A stretch of DNA of 16,173 nucleotides, from contig JAGWMH010000013.1 in the NCBI GenBank assembly GCA_028871775.1, positions 1 to 16,173 on the forward strand, in the 5' to 3' direction. The notes beneath the pieces are model-generated. The model was not told the origin of the DNA and did no database searches. It worked only from the letters and a program-made list of their open reading frames with translations. Shown piece by piece: positions 16,030 through 16,173 of this stretch. This DNA comes from Betaproteobacteria bacterium (GTDB lineage: Bacteria; Pseudomonadota; Gammaproteobacteria; Burkholderiales; Gallionellaceae). The position numbers were made by a program, and so were the translations under genes. Within the stretch, counting starts at the first letter, position 1. Every line of letters begins with the position of its first letter.

Positions 16030-16173
16030 GCTCAAGTTCACTTTGCCGTGTGCACTTGCACCCGTTTCCTTGTAGCCATCATTCTCCCGTTGCACGTCTG
16101 GCCATGCTGCGCATTTCGGGCGCCGGGCATCTGGAAGACGTTGCCAATTGGTTGTGCAGGCTGGCAAACTACG
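16030..16173 (+). other. Unassigned tail after the outer-membrane-like gene
   Basis: 144 bases with no recognised gene, terminator or RNA. GC returns to the higher level. One + frame is open to the window edge and from 16104 reads MLRISGAGHLEDVANWLCRL; a minus frame is also open and would end at 16024-16026. Either could be the edge of a gene beyond the window, and I cannot choose. Confidence 0.3.

Overview
The window reads as chromosomal DNA of a Betaproteobacterium. GC is about 60% in the housekeeping genes. The gene order joins two conserved proteobacterial blocks: tig-clpP-clpX-lon-hupB and thrS-infC-rpmI-rplT-pheS-pheT-ihfA-merR. The protein sequences and the density of small dispersed repeats would fit the Nitrosomonadales/Gallionellaceae side of the class. 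That placement is inference from memory; no search was run. Almost everything lies on the + strand.

Region 1 (1-1039): the 3' part of a YhdH/AcuI-type NADPH-dependent acryloyl-CoA reductase-like gene, whose stop codon abuts an extended -10 promoter for tRNA-Leu(UAG). Region 2 (1079-6932): protein quality control. It holds trigger factor, ClpP (overlapping the tig stop by one base), ClpX and Lon. ClpP and ClpX are separated by an unusual inverted array of heptamer repeats. Region 3 (6933-7499): a strong sigma70 promoter, HU-beta, tRNA-Val(UAC) and an intrinsic terminator. Here the order leaves the usual lon-hupB-ppiD arrangement and moves to the thrS block.

Region 4 (7500-15194): translation genes and IHF. 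thrS is preceded by a second intrinsic terminator only about 30 nt before its start codon. infC starts with the rare codon ATA. rpmI-rplT have a 206-nt structured leader. A terminator and a palindromic repeat precede pheS. pheS and pheT are separated by a displaced second copy of the last codons of pheS. pheT carries an in-frame 48-nt repeat insertion. ihfA overlaps a small MerR-family gene by 20 nt. Region 5 (15195-16173): an AT-richer gene for a secreted or outer-membrane beta-rich protein with a GTG start, then an unassigned tail.

The housekeeping genes are intact. The main surprises are in the joints. At least five different small repeat-like or duplicated elements sit in or beside essential genes: the clpP/clpX spacer, the rpmI leader, the pheS ribosome-binding site, the pheS/pheT junction and the pheT coding region. 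The most unusual is the pheS 3'-end duplication. Two copies lie exactly 100 bp apart and differ only at synonymous third positions, as if an element or recombinant tract replaced the end of pheS and left the original end stranded. No CRISPR array, complete insertion sequence, prophage or defence system was seen.
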